Shown here: in pieces, positions 52,816-59,394 of the stretch
How the letters are laid out: the number at the start of each line of letters is the position of its first letter
How positions within the stretch are numbered: position 1 is the stretch's first letter
Source: Treponema sp.
GTDB taxonomy: Bacteria > Spirochaetota > Spirochaetia > Treponematales > Breznakiellaceae
Reading direction: 5' to 3'
Assembly: GCA_031278815.1 (NCBI GenBank)
Contig: JAITJS010000058.1
Span: 1 to 59,394 of the forward strand
DNA length: 59,394 nt
Notes under the pieces: generated by a model
What the model saw: only the letters and a program-made list of their open reading frames with translations
The model's database searches: none
Told to the model about the DNA's origin: nothing
Program-made: the position numbers and the translations under genes

Positions 52816-54782
52816 AGCATACCACTACTGAGGATACAAACCCTATACCCCATGACCCCAGGGATTCCCATACTACCCTGGGGCAACCCGTGGAAACCTT
52901 AGAAGCTCAGATCCGAGCGTACCAGGCATCCTATTATAACGGCGAGGGGGAGATCTCTGACCAGGAATTTGACCTGCTCTGGGATACCCTCAAGCAGCTT
53001 AAGCCGGATAGCCCGGTCCTGCACCGGATAGCAGCGGATGCCACCGATGGCTTCCCCAAAGCCCGGCATCTCATCCCCATGGGAAGCCAGGAAAAAGCAG
53101 CGAATCCCCAAGAATTCCGGGAGTGGGCCACAAAAATCACGCCGGAACTCTTTGTGGTCCAGTACAAACTGGATGGGGCGAGTCTGGAACTGCAATACGA
53201 ACAGGGAACCCTCATTCAGGCGATTACCCGGGGGGACGGGCTTGTGGGAGATGAGATCACCCGGAATGCCCGGCGTATGACCGGGGTGCTATCAGAACTG
53301 GACCTGCCCTTTAGCGGCGGGGTCCGGGGAGAAGTGGTGATGACCCGGCAGGTCTGGAAGGAACGGTACCAGGACAAGGCCAACTGCCGAAATGCAGCCA
53401 ACGGGCTCATGCGGAAAAAAGACGGAAAGGGCTGTGAGGATCTGTCCCTGATCTGCTATGATGCGGCGGCCTTGGGGGATGACCAGTACTTTCAGGATGA
53501 ACTGGAAAAGATGCACTGGCTTAAAGCCCGGGGTTTTACGGTTACGGAAACGGAGACCTTTACTGATGCAGAGGCAGTCATTGCTTACCGAGAGGAAGTG
53601 GCAGGGCTTCGGCCTTCCCTCTGCGTGGACATTGACGGCCTGGTGGTCAAAGACCGGAAGACCGATATGGTGGACCTCCGCCGGGACCGGCCGGAACGGC
53701 AAATAGCCTTCAAGTTTGACTTAGAGGTGGCCTATAGCATCCTTCAGGATGTGGAGTGGAGCGAGTCTGGGGCCACCTATACCCCTATCGGGGTGGTAGA
53801 ACCGGTACGCTTGGCCGGGACTACCGTACAGCGGGCCAATCTTAATAACCCCGACATGATTCGATCCTTGGGCCTTAAAATAGGGTCTGCGGTTTCGGTG
53901 GTTAAACGGGGGGAAATCATCCCCAAAATCGAAGGGCTCGCTCCCGAAGGAGCAGTACCAGGGGAACGAGAAACCCAGGATATCCTCTTTCCTGCCCACT
54001 GCGGAAGCTGTGGAACCGTCCTGGAAGACGGAGGAAGCCGGCTCTATTGCCCTAATCCTGAGTGTCCTAAGCGGATCCTCCACCGGCTCCAAAAGTGGGT
54101 GGCAGTTCTGGATATCCGGGAATTGGGGGAGAAGCTGCTCCAGCAGCTCTTTAATACCAAACGGATTCAGGCGGTCAGTGATTTGTACACCCTCAACCAG
54201 GAAGAGGTGGCTGAATTCGAGCGTATGGGGGAACTTTCCGCAGCCAAGGTGATCCGCCACATCCGGACCCCTCGGGTGCTGCCCCTGGCGGCATTCGTGG
54301 CGGGCTTTGACTTTGAAGGGGTGGGGGAAATCATCATGGAAAAGGTGGTAGCCGCGGGCTTTAATACCCTGGACAAACTCCGGCATGCCTCGGTGGAGGA
54401 CTTAGCCGAGGTGTACGGCTTGGGGGACATCACTGCACAGGCCATCCGTACGGGTTTAGCAGAAACCGCAGCAGATATGGATAGGGTCTTAGCTGCAGGG
54501 CTCATTTCCCTTGCTCCGCCGCCGCCTGATACAGCCCAGCCCCTGCGGGGCCTTTCCTTCTGCTTCACCGGGGAACTGTCCACCATGAAGCGCAGTGAAG
54601 CAAGCCAAAAGGTAAAGGCCCTGGGAGGCTCGGTGAAGTCCACGGTGGTGAAGGACCTCTCATTTCTCGTAACCAATGATCCGCAATCAGGGTCTTCCAA
54701 AAACAAGAAGGCCCGGGACTGGGGGATTCCTCTGATTACGGAAGAAGCATTTTTGGCTAAACTCTCCCCTCAGGGGGTTTAA
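52812..54782 (+). CDS. ligA: NAD-dependent DNA ligase
   Basis: 656 residues. The adenylation domain has the active Lys in [14 protein letters not shown] (KxDG). Then come an OB domain, a four-cysteine zinc site ([22 protein letters not shown]), HhH repeats and a C-terminal BRCT domain ([20 protein letters not shown]). It joins Okazaki fragments and repair nicks. The length is near the normal 660-700. It overlaps trmB (ATGA). A short palindrome GCCCCTGAGGGGC follows the stop and may help termination. Confidence 0.97.
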   Translation: MKHTTTEDTNPIPHDPRDSHTTLGQPVETLEAQIRAYQASYYNGEGEISDQEFDLLWDTLKQLKPDSPVLHRIAADATDGFPKARHLIPMGSQEKAANPQEFREWATKITPELFVVQYKLDGASLELQYEQGTLIQAITRGDGLVGDEITRNARRMTGVLSELDLPFSGGVRGEVVMTRQVWKERYQDKANCRNAANGLMRKKDGKGCEDLSLICYDAAALGDDQYFQDELEKMHWLKARGFTVTETETFTDAEAVIAYREEVAGLRPSLCVDIDGLVVKDRKTDMVDLRRDRPERQIAFKFDLEVAYSILQDVEWSESGATYTPIGVVEPVRLAGTTVQRANLNNPDMIRSLGLKIGSAVSVVKRGEIIPKIEGLAPEGAVPGERETQDILFPAHCGSCGTVLEDGGSRLYCPNPECPKRILHRLQKWVAVLDIRELGEKLLQQLFNTKRIQAVSDLYTLNQEEVAEFERMGELSAAKVIRHIRTPRVLPLAAFVAGFDFEGVGEIIMEKVVAAGFNTLDKLRHASVEDLAEVYGLGDITAQAIRTGLAETAADMDRVLAAGLISLAPPPPDTAQPLRGLSFCFTGELSTMKRSEASQKVKALGGSVKSTVVKDLSFLVTNDPQSGSSKNKKARDWGIPLITEEAFLAKLSPQGV

Positions 54783-54872
54783 AGCCCCTGAGGGGCAGCA
54801 TGGGTTTGGAAACGAAGCGCCCCCGCTTCTAGCGTGGGGTGATCTGGAGGCAATACCAGGGGTATGGGAGTA

Positions 54873-55505
54873 TTAGCGTGAGAAGGAGGAGGCTACCACA
54901 TGCCCCATACAAGGGTCCCCTGGTTTCTTAATGCCTGAAACCAGGTACATCCCTTCAGTGGATAGGATGCTATCAACCTCAAAGAACAGCCAGAACAGGG
55001 CAGCCAATCCCTCGGCAGGTAACAGGAGGGTCGAGACCTGCTGGGCATGATGGATATGGCGACGATTGATCTGTTCCAGGCTTTCACTGTGGGCCACCGT
55101 GAGCCTGCCTCCGGGGGCCAGGGTTTTAGCCAAGGCGGTAATCAAGCGGGCGGGATCTTCAAAATGGGGAAAGGCACTGTAGACCATACAGCAGTCAAAT
55201 TGCTCAGGGAACGTAAGGGTTTCTATGTCCCCGCAGATCACGGTAATGCGGGGATCCTGGTGTTTCAGTTGGGCCTGCTGGATCATACCAGGGGCCATAT
55301 CTACCCCGGTGATATGGCGTACTCCCCGTTCCAGATAATAGGGAAACAAGACCCCTGTACCGCAGGCCACATCCAACACGGAAAGGCCCGCTGCTATCCC
55401 TGCCTGATCAAGAATAACCTTGAGCTTTGCCTCATCATGGGTAGAGCCTGCATCCCAGGACGGGGCAAGACGGTCGAAAAACCGTATCACCGCTTGTTTA
55501 TCCAT
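54873..55505 (-). CDS. Class I SAM-dependent methyltransferase
   Basis: 210 residues. The Rossmann motif I is VLDVACGTGVLFPYYLERGV, with HITGVDMAPGMIQQAQLKHQ next and APGGRLTVAHSESLEQINRR as motif for substrate access. UbiE-type methyltransferases look like this. The substrate cannot be told from the sequence; the neighbours (ligA, oadG) give no hint. The gene stands alone on the minus strand. Confidence 0.75.
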   Translation of the reverse strand: MDKQAVIRFFDRLAPSWDAGSTHDEAKLKVILDQAGIAAGLSVLDVACGTGVLFPYYLERGVRHITGVDMAPGMIQQAQLKHQDPRITVICGDIETLTFPEQFDCCMVYSAFPHFEDPARLITALAKTLAPGGRLTVAHSESLEQINRRHIHHAQQVSTLLLPAEGLAALFWLFFEVDSILSTEGMYLVSGIKKPGDPCMGHVVASSFSR

Positions 55506-55684
55506 TTTTTCTCTGTACCTCCGCTGCTTCAGCGCACAGCCGCCGAATAGGGGGCTTGGGCTGTAAAGAATATCAAATAGGGAGCCGATCTGGCCCCCTC
55601 ACCCCCCAAGAATTACGTCCCGCCCATCGCAAAGCTACAGGCGGGGGCACTTCGATTCCGAATCACCACTGCCTGGTAGGGGCT

Positions 55685-55822
55685 TTAAACCCGCTTGCGG
55701 GTACATTTTGCGATAATCATCATAAGTACGGCGACACCGCCACAGACCACAAAAAGGCCCAGCATCCCTTTCCACATGATATCCAGGGAGGCAAAGACAT
55801 TCTTCAAAACCGTCTCGTTCAT
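55685..55822 (-). CDS. oadG: OadG-like small membrane subunit
   Basis: 45 residues, too short for many gene finders. A short N-terminus (MNETVLKNVFASLDIMWKGM) is followed by one membrane helix (LGLFVVCGGVAVLMMIIAKC) and a basic end (TRKRV). It lies 11 bases after oadB on the same strand. Sodium-pump decarboxylases have a small single-helix gamma subunit (OadG), but usually of 80-100 residues, with a His-rich cytoplasmic tail. The tail is missing, so this would be a minimal form. Confidence 0.6.
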   Translation of the reverse strand: MNETVLKNVFASLDIMWKGMLGLFVVCGGVAVLMMIIAKCTRKRV

Positions 55823-55833
55823 GTACGAAGCTC

Positions 55834-56973
55834 CTATAAATACGATAATATCAAGCTCAAAACCAGACCGCTTGCTGCCACCGAGGCGATTTGCCCTGAA
55901 ACATTCGCGCTTACCGCATGCATCAAAAATATGTTGGTGGGATCTTCTTTAAGTGCGAGTTTTTGAATGACCCGGGATGACATAGGAAACGCGGAAATTC
56001 CCGCCGCCCCTATCATGGGGTTTATCTTTTTCTTTAAGAACAGGTTGAGGAATTTCGTAAATAAAACCCCTCCCACCGTATCAAGGATAAAGGCAAAAAG
56101 CCCCAGCCCCAGTATCTTGAGGGTATCCAGGGTGAGAAAGGCTTCCGCTTTCAGGGTAAAGGCGATGGTGATACCCAAAAGCAGGGTTATCAGGTTAGAA
56201 AGACTTTTTTGCGCGGTTTCAGAGAGGGACTCCAAGACCCCACATTCTCGGATAAGGTTACCGAACATTAAAAAGCCGATGAGCGCCACTGCGGAAGGGG
56301 AGATAAAGCCCACAACGATGGTTACGGCAATGGGGAATATAATCTTTAATATGCGCGGTATCTCGGTACTGGCCACGGGATCCATGCGGATCATCCGTTC
56401 TTCTTTAGTAGTGGTCATCTTTATGGCGAAAGGCTGAATGATGGGCACCAGAGACATATAGGAATAGGCGGTTACCGCTATAGGGCCTAAATAGCTGGAA
56501 TGGAGAACCTGGGAAACCAATATAGTGGTAGGCCCATCGGCAGCGCCGATAATGCCGATAGCCGCCGCATCTTTCAAGTCAAAGCCCAAAAGACAGGCCA
56601 GGGTTATGGTGGCAAATATCCCGAAGTGGGCAGACGCGCCGAATAAGAAGTAAACCGGCCGGGAAAGCAAGGGAGAAAAATCTATCATCGCCCCTATACC
56701 GATAAAGAGGAGCAGGGGCATGACTTCGGATGCGCCGATGCCTTTTTCAAAAAGCCACTGGATTACCCCGTGGGTCTCCCCCACCCCAGGCATGATCTGA
56801 TTGAGTACGCCGCTTAAGGGCAGATTGACCAGTATCGCTCCAAAGCCCATAGGCATGAGCAAGGCCGGCTCGTATTCTTTGGCAATTCCTAAATAGATGA
56901 GGACAAAACCGACACCAAACATAATGAGCTGTTGCCAGGTTATCGCAAGCACACCATCCAGTAAAAATTCCAT
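55834..56973 (-). CDS. oadB: Sodium-pump decarboxylase beta subunit (OadB/GcdB type)
   Basis: 379 residues from ATG 56973 (the upstream frame to 57153 has no family similarity). About nine to eleven membrane helices. The conserved GIIGAADGPTTILVSQVLHS contains the Asp that binds sodium (D203 in Klebsiella), and the end SSRVIQKLALKEDPTNIFLM, HAVSANVSGQIASVAASGLV is typical. The beta subunit couples decarboxylation of a biotin-carried carboxyl group to sodium export. Which acid (oxaloacetate, methylmalonyl-CoA or glutaconyl-CoA) depends on the alpha subunit, not in the window. The gene heads a pair with oadG. Confidence 0.9.
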   Translation of the reverse strand: MEFLLDGVLAITWQQLIMFGVGFVLIYLGIAKEYEPALLMPMGFGAILVNLPLSGVLNQIMPGVGETHGVIQWLFEKGIGASEVMPLLLFIGIGAMIDFSPLLSRPVYFLFGASAHFGIFATITLACLLGFDLKDAAAIGIIGAADGPTTILVSQVLHSSYLGPIAVTAYSYMSLVPIIQPFAIKMTTTKEERMIRMDPVASTEIPRILKIIFPIAVTIVVGFISPSAVALIGFLMFGNLIRECGVLESLSETAQKSLSNLITLLLGITIAFTLKAEAFLTLDTLKILGLGLFAFILDTVGGVLFTKFLNLFLKKKINPMIGAAGISAFPMSSRVIQKLALKEDPTNIFLMHAVSANVSGQIASVAASGLVLSLILSYL

Positions 56974-57076
56974 AATACTTCCTTGAAAAATAGAATATAC
57001 CAGACTGGCCAATAATGCAATAGGGCAAGCTACACTCCTGAAGAAGAACCAGGGGAAGGGATTATTTCTTTTTATT

Positions 57077-57176
57077 GTTTCAATCCACGCGCGCAGATGA
57101 AGCGCAACAACGGCCTTACCGTGGGGTTTAATACCCCGCCCTTGGGCGTACAACTGGGGGCGCGGGGGATTTTATT
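57077..57176. CRISPR. Two degenerate CRISPR-like repeats plus G-rich block, no cas genes
   Basis: The first copy, 57077-57108, starts GTTTCAATCCACGCGCGCAG and ends GAAGCGCAAC, a 32-base reverse-oriented I-C-like repeat with a GCGC/GCGC stem. About 17 bases later a second, eroded copy (57126-57151) runs GTTTAATACCCCGCCCTTGG plus GCGTAC; it matches the reverse of the phage-end repeat at 670-698 with a few gaps. The G-rich block ACTGGGGGCGCGGGGGATTT (57154-57173) follows, similar to the one at 13462. The spacer-like gap is too short and no cas gene is near. Not a working array. Confidence 0.4.
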
Positions 57177-57267
57177 AAAAGATAGGCCAAACCCCTCAAG
57201 GAACTGCACAACCGTTCCCCTTCCTAGTGCCATGCCTCCTCGTGCGGTTTCCCTGATGCCGAGGCAT

Positions 57268-57298
57268 CAATATGAAAATAATTTCTATTTTCATATTG
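57268..57298. promoter_or_regulatory. Perfect 13-bp inverted repeat, candidate Fur/Zur operator
   Basis: CAATATGAAAATA (57268-57280), ATTTC, TATTTTCATATTG (57286-57298). Its right end overlaps the -35 of the promoter at 57296, so a bound repressor would block transcription. Fur-family boxes are AT-rich inverted repeats of this kind; the next gene encodes a Fur-family protein and the operon carries a zinc-type binding protein, so autoregulation by metal is a natural reading. Confidence 0.7.
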
Positions 57299-57324
57299 AC
57301 TAAGGGATGATGAGATCGTATCTT
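57296..57324 (+). promoter_or_regulatory. Promoter of the fur-znuA-like operon
   Basis: TTGACT (57296-57301) and TATCTT (57319-57324), 17 bases apart. Transcription would start near 57331, which favours the ATG at 57336 over that at 57327. Confidence 0.5.
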
Positions 57325-57326
57325 CT

Positions 57327-57767
57327 ATGAAGATTATGAAACCTAAGCGCCCAAACCGGTATACCACCTCCCAAGGGAAACAGATTCTCGACTATATGGC
57401 CTCCTTGGGGGACCAGCATGTTACGGCTCAGCAGGTTGTACGGCATTTTGAAACCCCTGCCGCGGGCATTGGGCAGACCACGGTCTATCGCCATCTGGAA
57501 CGACTGGTGGCAGAGGGGAAAGTCCGGAAATATGTTTTGAGCGAAGGCAGCAGCGCCTGTTATCAATACTTAGGCAAGAACAGCCAGGGCTGTCAGGAAC
57601 ATTTCCACTTGAAATGTGAGCATTGCGGTACCTTGATCCATGTGGATTGTACCCTTTTAGACAAAATGTCCGGGCATTTGTTGGCGGAACACGATTTTCA
57701 GGTCAATCTACTTAAAACCACCTTGTATGGTACCTGCGGTACCTGTCTTGCGGCAGCTAAGGCATGA
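57327..57767 (+). CDS. Fur-family metalloregulator (Zur-like)
   Basis: 146 residues (143 from the ATG at 57336). The winged-helix part has TAQQVVRHFETP and GQTTVYRHLERLVAEGKVRK, with the TVYRxL recognition helix of the Fur family. The metal part has HFHLKCEHCGTLIHVDC and YGTCGTCLAAAKA, giving two CxxC pairs for a structural zinc. No regulatory-site details separate Zur, Fur and PerR, but the downstream znuA-like gene makes zinc (or manganese) the best guess. A perfect inverted repeat overlaps its promoter. Confidence 0.85.
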   Translation: MKIMKPKRPNRYTTSQGKQILDYMASLGDQHVTAQQVVRHFETPAAGIGQTTVYRHLERLVAEGKVRKYVLSEGSSACYQYLGKNSQGCQEHFHLKCEHCGTLIHVDCTLLDKMSGHLLAEHDFQVNLLKTTLYGTCGTCLAAAKA

Positions 57768-57776
57768 GGAAAGGGT

Positions 57777-58070
57777 ATGTATAAACCCCAGGGGCTTCTC
57801 CTTATAGGAGGTATTTGTTTTGTCATGGGCTTCTTGGTTTCAGAAACCTTAGTTCTGAGCCAGCAGCAGCATACCTGCTGTGGTGAGGGATGCCCGGTCT
57901 GTTTGCTGATACAAGGGGCCCAGCAGGTTTTCAAGCAGCTCAAATATGCCCTGGTGTATCCTTTCCTTCCGGCCAGCAGGGTAGTGCCGGAGTTGATCCT
58001 TGCTCGTCTGGTGCTTGGTACGCTTATGCAGTTCAGCGCGGTCCGGTTAAAAGTAAAAATGAACCGGTGA
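57777..58070 (+). CDS. Small membrane protein with HxCCxxxCxxC motif
   Basis: 97 residues. A helix near 8-28 is followed by QQQHTCCGEGCPVCLLIQGA, a His/Cys cluster that can bind a metal such as zinc, and a second hydrophobic stretch near 58-80. Small proteins with an HxxCxxCxxC-like cluster are often encoded beside zinc uptake genes, but their function is not established. The gene is between the Fur-family regulator (gap 9 bases) and the znuA-like gene (gap 71 bases). It could carry metal across or sense it. Confidence 0.55.
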   Translation: MYKPQGLLLIGGICFVMGFLVSETLVLSQQQHTCCGEGCPVCLLIQGAQQVFKQLKYALVYPFLPASRVVPELILARLVLGTLMQFSAVRLKVKMNR

Positions 58071-58141
58071 TTCTTTTGCCGTTTTTAACCTTTTTGACTA
58101 TTCCTTATAGGAACCTTATTTTTTACAGGAGTTTATGACGT

Positions 58142-59086
58142 ATGAAACGAATTGTGCTTTTTATAGGGGTCTTGCTATCCCTTACGATGGTTGTATCGGC
58201 CCGAGGGCAGCGGGAATCCAAAAAGGTGGAAGGGAAACTCCAGGTGGTTACCACCATTTTCCCCCCCTATGATTTTGTTCGAGAAATTGCCGGGGATAGG
58301 GTAAGCCTCGTTATGCTGCTTCCCCCTGGTGCGGAGAGCCACTCCTTTGAGCCGACCCCGCGGGATATCATCACCGTACAGAACTGTGATGTCTTTATTT
58401 ATGTGGGCGGGGAATCCGACGCTTGGGTAGAAGGAATCCTCGAATCTATGGATACCCGGAGTATGACCATGATTACCCTTATGGACTGTGTAGAAGTGGT
58501 AGAAGAGGAAATCGTGGAAGGCATGGAAGCCGAGGAGGAAGAAGGGGAAGGAGAACCGGAATATGACGAACATGTCTGGACTGCTCCTCGGAACACAAAA
58601 CTGATTGTCCAGAAAATTGCGGAGATCCTTAAACAACGGGACCCCCTCAATGCACCGGTCTATGAAAAAAATACCGCCTCCTATCTGGCCAGGTTAGATG
58701 ACTTGGATAGGTCCTTCCAGGAATTGGTAGCAGGGGCAAAACGGCGAACCCTGATTTTTGGGGACCGCTTTCCCTTCCGTTATTTTGCCGATGCTTATGA
58801 CCTACGGTATTTTGCGGCCTTCCCCGGGTGTTCCACAGAAACCGACTGTAGTGCGGCCACGATTGCCTTTCTGGTTGATAAAATACGAGCCGAAACTATC
58901 CCCGTAGTTTTCCACATTGAGCTTTCCAATGAAAAGATAGCGGATGCCCTGTGTGAAGAAACCGGGGCTCAAAAATTGCTGCTCCACGCAGTCCACAACA
59001 TCACCAAACGGGATTTTGATACCGGGACAAGTTACTACGGGTTAATGACCCAGAATCTGCGTAACCTCCAGGTAGCGCTGTACTAA
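58142..59086 (+). CDS. znuA: ZnuA-like metal-binding lipoprotein/substrate-binding protein
   Basis: 314 residues. A signal peptide ends near SARGQRESKK (no clear lipobox Cys). The cluster A-I fold has VVTTIFPPYDFVREIAGDRV, PPGAESHSFEPTPRDI (first His) and YDEHVWTAPRNTKLIVQKIA (second His). The place of the usual His-rich loop (about residues 118-140) is taken by an acidic one (VEEEIVEGMEAEEEEGEGEP). The third ligand region reads FGDRFPFRYFADAY, with Asp where most ZnuA proteins have His. It binds zinc or manganese for an ABC importer; permease and ATPase genes are beyond the window or elsewhere. Confidence 0.85.
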   Translation: MKRIVLFIGVLLSLTMVVSARGQRESKKVEGKLQVVTTIFPPYDFVREIAGDRVSLVMLLPPGAESHSFEPTPRDIITVQNCDVFIYVGGESDAWVEGILESMDTRSMTMITLMDCVEVVEEEIVEGMEAEEEEGEGEPEYDEHVWTAPRNTKLIVQKIAEILKQRDPLNAPVYEKNTASYLARLDDLDRSFQELVAGAKRRTLIFGDRFPFRYFADAYDLRYFAAFPGCSTETDCSAATIAFLVDKIRAETIPVVFHIELSNEKIADALCEETGAQKLLLHAVHNITKRDFDTGTSYYGLMTQNLRNLQVALY

Positions 59087-59097
59087 GGCAGGGGTTT

Positions 59098-59115
59098 GGG
59101 GGCCTTTCGGTCCCC
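59098..59115 (+). terminator. Hairpin after the znuA-like gene
   Basis: GGGGGCC (59098-59104), TTTC loop, GGTCCCC (59109-59115), seven pairs with one G-U, twelve bases after the stop. The T-run is weak (TCTTCTCGTTT). Confidence 0.5.
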
Positions 59116-59171
59116 AGACTCTTCTCGTTTACCCTACACGTAATGCCTCAAAATAAGAATTCTAACCGGAA

Positions 59172-59394
59172 CTAGATATGCTCACGGGTGGCAGTGGCGA
59201 GGGACTGCTGTCGCATGAGGGTCAGAACCGCCCCGTGGATCTCCTGCTGGAGGCGGTAAGTTCCCAGGGGATATCGAAGCGGCGGTAGCCGATATATTCC
59301 CGGAGGCATTTCAGGTTTTTCTGTTCCACGAAGCAGTGGTTGTTTTTTTGTAGGGCTGGGTACGAATGAACGTGCTACGGTGAGAATCGCACTA
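59172..59394 (-). pseudogene. Broken DDE integrase-type transposase, 3' part
   Basis: Read from the right edge, two frames give TFIRTQPYKK then NNHCFVEQKNLKCLREYIGY and, after another shift, YRLQQEIHGAVLTLMRQQ. This is the C-terminal part of an integrase-core transposase; the Glu of CFVEQKN is the last member of its DDE triad. The frame changes at a run of seven A (a -1 shift there restores the frame) and again near CTTACCGCC. The stop is at 59172-59174. The rest lies to the right. Confidence 0.6.

Noticed and set aside
53721-54386. Minus-strand ORF (221 codons)
   Set aside because: Antisense to ligA, whose OB, zinc and HhH regions are intact.
57077-57176. Working CRISPR array
   Set aside because: Only two degenerate copies, a spacer-like gap that is too short, and no cas genes.

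Overview
The window is a bacterial chromosome segment that most resembles a treponeme-type spirochaete. The grounds are the set of families, not a database search: a nine-gene V/A-type ATPase operon instead of an F-type one, a Bat/von Willebrand-factor-A operon, SpoVG, a cyclophilin-FKBP fusion, many lipoprotein signals, and an OmpA-like protein of the kind that treponeme genomes place beside pallilysin-type adhesins. The species cannot be fixed from sequence alone. Base composition is balanced to slightly GC-rich and fairly even, apart from the left edge and a few AT-rich intergenic spots.

Layout. (1) 1-1570 is the end of a prophage: the C-terminus of an M15-type endolysin, two sets of small overlapping lysis-like genes in different frames, a single CRISPR-like repeat, a cluster of TGATACA repeats at about 10-bp spacing, and the 3' part of a tRNA-Leu that marks the attachment site. 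A decayed HigA-like antitoxin follows. (2) 1819-2870: a MobA/MocA-like nucleotidyltransferase and an unknown protein (minus strand). (3) 3233-9832: DUF58, membrane protein, BatA, BatB, BatC-like TPR lipoprotein, BatD-like protein and an Smr protein, mostly with ATGA-type overlaps. (4) tRNA-Gly, a DinG helicase with an N-terminal JAMM domain, and a wrecked ISNCY-type transposase. (5) 13481-25609, all minus strand: secG, ptsN, the V/A-ATPase (G/H-C-I-K-F-E-A-B-D), a Usp protein, a small flavodoxin-like protein, a DnaJ-domain protein and methionine aminopeptidase. (6) 25895-30842, plus strand: rplU-prp-rpmA-obg-nadD/yqeK fusion-LCP protein-rsfS, a ribosome and cell-envelope cluster. (7) 30843-31866: large palindromes, a very acidic Asp/Glu/Phe-repeat protein and a doubtful ORF. 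(8) 31895-41314: ispE (probably CTG start), spoVG, tRNA-Gln, rplY, tilS, ftsH, a TPR protein with five DxDxDG-like motifs, and a DegP-like lipoprotein. (9) 41332-43449, minus: ApbE and the cyclophilin-FKBP fusion, the latter with a promoter that predicts a leaderless mRNA. (10) tRNA(CAT), then trpEGDCF with a clear promoter and terminator but no trpBA. (11) 48540-59394: a gene-poor stretch with a small repeat peptide, an OmpA/VWA pair, trmB, ligA, a methyltransferase, oadB with a 45-residue OadG-like protein, degenerate CRISPR-like repeats, a Fur/Zur-type regulator under a perfect 13-bp inverted repeat with a small CCxxxCxxC membrane protein and a ZnuA-like lipoprotein-type binding protein, and a broken transposase at the right edge.

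Working picture: energy metabolism probably includes ion cycling (V/A ATPase plus a sodium-pump decarboxylase beta subunit). Envelope quality control is prominent (Bat, FtsH, DegP-like, PPIase, LCP). The accessory material is at the two edges, at 12.7-13.5 kb and near 57.1 kb. The most unusual items are the duplicated overlapping lysis gene pairs, the attachment site with its helically phased repeats, and the CRISPR-like repeats that occur without cas genes.
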